Below, piece by piece: positions 39,313-42,452 of a stretch of DNA of 42,452 bases. The DNA lies in the IMG/VR virus record IMGVR_UViG_3300028146_000019, positions 1 through 42,452 of that record. One strand, 5' to 3'. Both the position numbers and the translations under genes were made by a program. A model generated the notes under the pieces. It saw only the letters and a list, made by a program, of their open reading frames with translations. It ran no database searches and was not told the origin of the DNA. The number at the start of each line of letters is the position of its first letter. Within the stretch, counting starts at the first letter, position 1. The stretch is from a virus.

Positions 39313-39750
39313 ATGGACAATCCTGTGCGCTGGTCGGTGCGCTGGCTGCTGATCACCGGCGGCCTCGGGCTGGCGTACGTCATGATGGTGCTGACCCTGG
39401 TGGTGTTCGACGGACCCGGCGGGCCAGGCCTCGACCCCCGTATCCACAGCCTCATCGTCACCAGCCTGGCGGTCTGCATCCTGCTGGCCGGCAACGCGGC
39501 CGCCTCCGACGCTGCGCGGGATCGAGCCACCGTCCACTTCAACAGCCGATTGGACGACCTCCCGTCCAAGGCCGACTTCGAGGCGATCGTCGCCGCTCAG
39601 CGGTCGTTCGAGATTGCGCTGACGGAGGTCCTCTACCAGCTGCAGGCCATGGCCGAACGTGAGCCCGCGACACCTCGCGTGGACCCCGATGTGGTGGAGA
39701 TCGGCGACCGCCTGGGCCGTCGCCTCGGCGTCGAGGGCGTGCGTCGCTGA
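39313..39750 (+). CDS. Two-helix membrane protein
   Basis: This 145-aa protein starts at ATG 39313 behind GGGAGG. Two membrane helices (L-L-I-T-G-G-L-G-L-A-Y-V-M-M-V-L and L-I-V-T-S-L-A-V-C-I-L-L-A-G) are joined by a short loop. A charged helical cytosolic part follows (D-F-E-A-I-V-A-A-Q-R-S-F-E-I-A-L-T-E-V-L-Y-Q-L). No family is recognised. It is the last plus-strand gene before attP. The 200 nt upstream hold no gene I accept. Confidence 0.7.
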   Translation: MDNPVRWSVRWLLITGGLGLAYVMMVLTLVVFDGPGGPGLDPRIHSLIVTSLAVCILLAGNAAASDAARDRATVHFNSRLDDLPSKADFEAIVAAQRSFEIALTEVLYQLQAMAEREPATPRVDPDVVEIGDRLGRRLGVEGVRR

Positions 39751-39756
39751 TGCGTC

Positions 39757-39842
39757 GCCAGCCCCTATCGATGGCTGGCTTCCGCTGGTCTGGGCTGGCG
39801 TAAACGCCCAGGTCAGAGACCCTCGCGAGCCTCTGACCTGGG
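39757..39842. repeat. Inverted repeats flanking the attachment site
   Basis: GCCAGCC (39757-39763) pairs with GGCTGGC (39773-39779) seven bases after the membrane-protein stop, probably as its terminator. A second perfect 12-bp repeat, CCCAGGTCAGAG (39807-39818) and CTCTGACCTGGG (39831-39842), lies just 8 bp before the tRNA-identical core. Its place suggests integrase arm sites or a fold that sets the attP architecture. Confidence 0.6.
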
Positions 39843-39850
39843 CACAGTCC

Positions 39851-39900
39851 CTTCCTTGACACGGAAGAGGTCACTGGTTCAAACCCAGTATCGCCCACCA
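39851..39900 (+). other. attP: attP core: 3' half of tRNA-Val(GAC)
   Basis: These 50 bases are a tRNA-Val 3' half from the anticodon arm on: stem CTTCC/GGAAG with loop TTGACAC (anticodon GAC, 39858-39860), variable AGGTC, T-arm ACTGG-TTCAAAC-CCAGT, acceptor strand ATCGCCC, then ACCA. The D-arm and 5' acceptor strand are absent, so it is not a working tRNA. It lies beside the integrase gene and would rebuild the host tRNA end upon integration. Confidence 0.9.
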
Positions 39901-39910
39901 GTAAAACCCC

Positions 39911-39940
39911 AGGCCAGCGGCTGTTTTCAGCCGCTGGCCT
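39911..39940. terminator. Integrase terminator overlapping the stop codon
   Basis: A perfect 13-bp stem (AGGCCAGCGGCTG, CAGCCGCTGGCCT) with a TTTT loop is followed by TTCTTCG on the plus strand. On the minus strand the stop codon lies in the loop, and GGGGTTTTAC follows. It separates attP from integrase and can end transcription from both sides. Confidence 0.75.
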
Positions 39941-41078
39941 TCTTCGTGCCCGGGGGCCGTGCGTCACCCATGCGTCGCCACGATTCGTGAACCTTGTCGT
40001 GCGCGTCCGGCGCGAGGTGCGCGTACCGCTGCGTCGTGGCGTAGCTCTCGTGCCCGAGCAGAGCCTGTACCCGGTACAGGTCGACGCCATCCATCACCAG
40101 CCAGGACGCCGCGGTGTGCCTGAGCGCCCGGGGCGGTAGCCGGCGCAAGCCGGCCGCCTCGATGGCTGGATACCAGACCCGCAGCCGGAAGTCGGAGTCA
40201 TCCACCAGTCCGCCCTTCGGCGCCGTGAAGACGATCGACGTGATCGGCCTGCCCTCCATAAGCGCCGATAGGCGCGGCATCTGCCACGGTGGGACCGGTA
40301 CGACCCGGTGGCTCTTGCGGGACTTCGGATACTCCCTGAGACCCTCACGGGTCTGGACCCGGGTGACCTCGATCTGGTTGCGGAGCCAGTGGACCCGATC
40401 GCCGTAGAGCCCGAAGATCTCGCCCGGCCGCAGGCCGACCCACATGCCCAGCCCGACCAGCGCGGCCCACTGGGGCGCGTAGTTCCGCTCCAGCTCGGCC
40501 AGCAGCGCCTCGGCCTCGTCGTGGCTGAAGAAGTCGATCGGGGATGGCGGGACGACCGGCAGGTCCAAATCGACGAACGGGTTGCTGAGCACGATCGGTG
40601 GGCGTTCCCGTACGGCCGCCTCGAACAGCGCGGACATCACGTGGACGATCTGGTGGACCGTGGCGGCGGAGATCGTCGGGGCCTGCTCCTCGAGCTTCTC
40701 GGCGTCGACCCCCTTGTGGCGGGCGCGCCGCTTCCGCCTCAGGACCTTGACCCACTCCTCGGCTTCCATGCGCGTGATGGCCTCCATGGGCCAGGTGCCC
40801 CACTGGCCGAGGCAGTGGGTGCGCCAGAGCGATTCGGTCTTCGCCGCGGTGACCGGGTCGGTGCCGCGGACCGCCACGCGCCGGCCGTACCATTCGCTCA
40901 CCGTGATGTGGCCGGCCCGGGGATCACGGATCTCGCCCCGGGCGTATCTCGCTTCTTCGTCGCGGGACCACTCGGCCACGATCCGCTTGAGCGGGTCGGT
41001 CTTCGTGATCCGCTTCCCGCTGGGGTGGCGGACGGTAGCTTGCCAGAGGCCTGACGGAAGCTTACGAATGTAGGCCAT
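39927..41078 (-). CDS. int: Tyrosine integrase
   Basis: This 383-aa protein is a tyrosine recombinase with an N-terminal arm-binding domain (residues 1-60, L-P-S-G-L-W-Q-A-T-V-R-H-P-S-G-K-R), a SAM-like core domain (about 75-190), and a catalytic domain (about 195-370). Catalytic Arg lies in V-G-L-R-P-G-E. The second box reads P-P-R-A-L-R-H-T-A-A-S, then L-L-G-H-E-S and the nucleophile Tyr in T-T-Q-R-Y-A-H-L. The His usual at the first place of the H-x-x-R box is Arg here. It starts at ATG 41078, overlapping the repressor stop. It would join attP to the host tRNA-Val gene. Confidence 0.95.
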   Translation of the reverse strand: MAYIRKLPSGLWQATVRHPSGKRITKTDPLKRIVAEWSRDEEARYARGEIRDPRAGHITVSEWYGRRVAVRGTDPVTAAKTESLWRTHCLGQWGTWPMEAITRMEAEEWVKVLRRKRRARHKGVDAEKLEEQAPTISAATVHQIVHVMSALFEAAVRERPPIVLSNPFVDLDLPVVPPSPIDFFSHDEAEALLAELERNYAPQWAALVGLGMWVGLRPGEIFGLYGDRVHWLRNQIEVTRVQTREGLREYPKSRKSHRVVPVPPWQMPRLSALMEGRPITSIVFTAPKGGLVDDSDFRLRVWYPAIEAAGLRRLPPRALRHTAASWLVMDGVDLYRVQALLGHESYATTQRYAHLAPDAHDKVHESWRRMGDARPPGTKKASG

Positions 41079-41494
41079 CAGCTCGCCTTCCTCGGCCGCC
41101 GCCTCGGCGCCGCGGGTGGTCCGTCCGCCATCGCGGCGAGCAGGCGGAGCGTCTGCCGAATGTAGTCCTTGGTCGCCTCATTGGTGTTCGGGTCGGCCAG
41201 CCTGCGCAGCAGCGCCGCCACGTCCGGGTCCATGGGCTGCTCGGGAGTGGCCTCCCGCGGCCCGACGCCCAGGGCGGCTAGGGCTTCTCCAGGCGATACG
41301 CCCAGCCCTGCACAGAATTGGCGGACCTTGTCCACCGTCGGGGCAACCTCGCCCCGGCGCCAGCGGTGAAAGGTCGAGGCGCGGATCCCCGTCGCCGCCT
41401 CGATCTGCGGGTCAGTCATGCCCCGCTCCCGTGCGGCAGCGAGTGCACGCTCGACAAAGCGAGCGAAGCGCACGCGGTCCACAGCAGATGGCAT
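41078..41494 (-). CDS. XRE-like phage repressor (probable)
   Basis: This 138-aa protein has a helix-turn-helix near 15-60: E-R-A-L-A-A-A-R-E-R-G-M-T-D-P-Q-I-E-A-A-T-G-I-R-A-S-T-F-H-R-W-R-R-G. The following helices C-A-G-L-G-V-S-P-G-E-A-L-A-A-L-G complete the XRE fold. The C-terminus is helical and basic. I choose ATG 41494: -10 TATGTT ends 6 nt upstream, giving a leaderless message, as many phage repressors have. The longer ORF start at 41632 lacks support. It is cotranscribed with integrase and probably binds the palindrome at 41659. Confidence 0.83.
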   Translation of the reverse strand: MPSAVDRVRFARFVERALAAARERGMTDPQIEAATGIRASTFHRWRRGEVAPTVDKVRQFCAGLGVSPGEALAALGVGPREATPEQPMDPDVAALLRRLADPNTNEATKDYIRQTLRLLAAMADGPPAAPRRRPRKAS

Positions 41495-41500
41495 GCGTGC

Positions 41501-41506
41501 AACATA
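41501..41506 (-). promoter_or_regulatory. Leaderless repressor promoter -10
   Basis: On the minus strand TATGTT (41506-41501) is followed by GCACGC and the ATG at 41494. This spacing puts the transcription start at or within a base of the A. No strong -35 is visible, as expected for a promoter that needs activation. Confidence 0.5.
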
Positions 41507-41658
41507 ACTGCTGTTCGTGGGCCGGTTATCCCGTGGACGAAGATGCTCCCGCAGGTGCCACTGATCGACTCGCGCCTTCCGGCGGGTCATCCGATCGGAC
41601 AGTCGGAGTGCACGGCGTGCTGACATGCCCAAAGGTTACGACCATCGATCACTTCGAT

Positions 41659-41713
41659 AATCAGCCGTTCGGCTGATTTGGTGGCACGCGTGGCAGCGGC
41701 TACGGTCACTCGC
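41659..41713 (+). promoter_or_regulatory. Operator and leaderless promoter of the excisionase gene
   Basis: A perfect 20-bp palindrome (arms AATCAGCCG and CGGCTGATT, centre TT) covers 41659-41678. Its last base is the first base of -35 TTGGTG (41678-41683). After a 17-nt spacer comes -10 TACGGT (41701-41706), then seven bases to ATG 41714. A repressor on the palindrome would overlap the -35 and shut off early genes. Confidence 0.7.
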
Positions 41714-41953
41714 ATGCATGCCACTGACGACGACTCCGGTCCCACGGATGGCATCGACCGTGACCGGATCGCCTACACCATCAAGGACACGGCCCGCCTC
41801 CTGTCCTTGAGCACCCGGAAGGTCCGGTACCTGGTCGCCACAGGGGAGTTGCCGTCCATCAAGGTCGGTGTTGCGCGCAGGGTGCACGGCTCGGCCATCG
41901 AGGCGTACGCGCTCGCGCACCTGAAGCCCGGTAGCAAGGAGCGGGCGTCGTGA
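41714..41953 (+). CDS. Excisionase-like HTH protein
   Basis: This 79-aa protein has the HTH_17/excisionase pattern: Y-T-I-K-D-T-A-R-L-L-S-L-S-T-R-K-V-R-Y-L-V-A-T-G-E-L-P-S-I-K-V-G near 21-52, then R-R-V-H-G-S-A-I-E-A-Y. I start at ATG 41714, the leaderless position after -10 TACGGT, rather than at the TTG 41678 inside the operator. As the first gene divergent from repressor and integrase, it is the likely directionality factor. Confidence 0.82.
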   Translation: MHATDDDSGPTDGIDRDRIAYTIKDTARLLSLSTRKVRYLVATGELPSIKVGVARRVHGSAIEAYALAHLKPGSKERAS

Positions 41954-42222
41954 CCCGGTCCATGCCTCCCCAGTCACCTCCGCCCCCGCCCGGCCCGACC
42001 CCGCCACCGCGGCCGGGCGGCCCCGGGCGGCTCTACACGGTCGTCGAGGTGGCCGAGCTGTGGGCCTGTTCGGACCAGCTCGTCTACGACCGCATCAGCG
42101 CCGGCGACCTCGCCGTGGTCGACATCGGCCGCGGCAAGGCGAAGATTCGCGTCCCCGAGTCGGAGGTGCTCGCGTTCATCGCGAAGCACCTCCGCCGCGC
42201 ACCCCGGAGGGCTGCCGCATGA
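41950..42222 (+). CDS. Second HTH DNA-binding protein
   Basis: This 90-aa protein starts at GTG 41950, overlapping the previous stop. A Pro-rich N-terminus (P-P-Q-S-P-P-P-P-P-G-P-T-P-P-P-R-P) precedes an HTH_17 domain: L-Y-T-V-V-E-V-A-E-L-W-A-C-S-D-Q-L-V-Y-D-R-I-S-A-G-D-L and K-I-R-V-P-E-S-E-V-L-A-F-I. Either this or the preceding protein could be the excisionase; the other would be an early regulator. Confidence 0.82.
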   Translation: MTRSMPPQSPPPPPGPTPPPRPGGPGRLYTVVEVAELWACSDQLVYDRISAGDLAVVDIGRGKAKIRVPESEVLAFIAKHLRRAPRRAAA

Positions 42223-42338
42223 CCTCGTTCTCTCCCGCCCCTACCCCGAAGCCTCAGCGCGGTAGCTGCGGCGCCCTGGTGGTCGGTGCGCTGGTGTTCC
42301 TCGCCGGTGTGGTGTTCGCCCTGCGGGGTGGGCTGTGA
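42219..42338 (+). CDS. Very small membrane protein
   Basis: This 39-aa product overlaps both neighbours (ATGA before, GTGA after). A Pro/Ser-rich N-terminus is followed by one membrane helix (G-A-L-V-V-G-A-L-V-F-L-A-G-V-V-F-A-L). It was inferred from translational coupling and the clear hydrophobic segment. No function is known. Confidence 0.6.
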   Translation: MTSFSPAPTPKPQRGSCGALVVGALVFLAGVVFALRGGL

Positions 42339-42452
42339 CCGGCCCCGCCATGCCCGACCCGCCGCCGCCCGGCCCGAACCCCGGGCCCCCACGGCCCGCC
42401 GTGGCGCGGACGGATCCGCTGAGCCCGCATCCGGCCCCGCCCCGCCCCACCG
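42335..42452 (+). CDS. Partial Pro-rich early ORF, cut by the window end
   Basis: It starts at GTG 42335, overlapping the preceding stop, and stays open to the last base. The visible 39 residues are mostly Pro, Gly and Ala (P-D-P-P-P-P-G-P-N-P-G-P-P-R-P), like the N-terminus of the HTH protein at 41950, so a DNA-binding domain may follow outside the window. Confidence 0.5.
   Translation, partial: MTGPAMPDPPPPGPNPGPPRPAVARTDPLSPHPAPPRPT

Noticed and set aside
39120-39569. A 149-aa minus-strand ORF
   Set aside because: Most of it is antisense to the membrane-protein gene at 39313. The last ~40 codons look slightly more protein-like, but there is no start with a ribosome site for them alone.
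39851-39900. A functional tRNA-Val gene
   Set aside because: The D-arm and 5' acceptor strand are missing. Only the 3' half is present, as expected for an attachment core.
1-42452. CRISPR arrays, insertion sequences or transposases
   Set aside because: I saw no regularly spaced direct repeats, no DDE or serine transposase motif, and no terminal inverted repeats with target duplications. Mobility genes are limited to integrase, the HNH nucleases and the intron.

Overview
The window reads as a large part of a temperate, long-tailed (siphovirus-type) actinobacteriophage genome. The evidence is the visibly very GC-rich sequence, frequent GTG starts, ATGA/GTGA stop-start overlaps, and canonical tailed-phage modules in the usual order. 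A phage attachment site equal to the 3' half of a tRNA-Val(GAC) gene lies inside the window with phage genes on both sides. I therefore infer a free or circularised phage genome rather than an integrated prophage, and an actinobacterial host with a tRNA-Val(GAC) attB. The exact host genus cannot be read from the sequence.

Layout. 1-2.8 kb: zinc-knuckle HNH nuclease, small and large terminase. 2.8-11.9 kb: a 63-aa membrane protein, a giant 1769-aa portal fusion (portal + two winged-helix-like segments + Nudix + ART-like/DUF3626 domain + a conserved phage C-terminal domain), a zincin metalloprotease, a Cys protein, a GNAT acetyltransferase, and a prohead protease with an N-terminal peptidoglycan-binding-like domain. 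11.9-14.4 kb: the major capsid gene, interrupted by a 959-nt group I intron that carries an endonuclease VII-type HNH gene. 14.4-18.9 kb: a small head protein, then a sugar-modification cassette (two-domain GT2, methyltransferase, FAD oxidoreductase, two more glycosyltransferases). 18.9-23.8 kb: fibre-like proteins, head-tail connectors, a CgeB-like glycosyltransferase directly before the tail tube gene, and tail assembly chaperones with a GGGAAAA -1 frameshift site. 23.8-30.7 kb: tape measure, minor tail proteins, PIG-L deacetylase. 31-35.4 kb: GH25 endolysin with a probable internal start, membrane proteins including a collagen-like one and a holin, small conserved genes, and a secreted beta-helix protein, ended by a strong bidirectional terminator.

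35.5-39.7 kb is an accessory and control region on mixed strands: a DUF2637/SpdB-like membrane protein, small regulators, repeated palindromic operators inside apparent leaderless promoters, tRNA-like folds, and a GntR regulator behind palindromic sites. 39.7-42.45 kb is the lysogeny module: attP, tyrosine integrase and a leaderless XRE-like repressor on the minus strand, then divergent excisionase-like genes starting the early region. The last ORF runs off the window.

The most notable system is a candidate set of virion-delivered enzymes. The zincin and the GNAT protein begin with nearly the same peptide (R-K-I-x-x-F-Q-I-L), and the prohead protease ends with a version of it. A second shared Gly-rich motif links the portal fusion, the zincin and the protease. 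I infer a capsid-targeting signal that loads enzymes into the procapsid next to the portal-Nudix-ART fusion. A second theme is virion glycosylation, with sugar-modifying genes placed directly beside the capsid and tail-tube genes.
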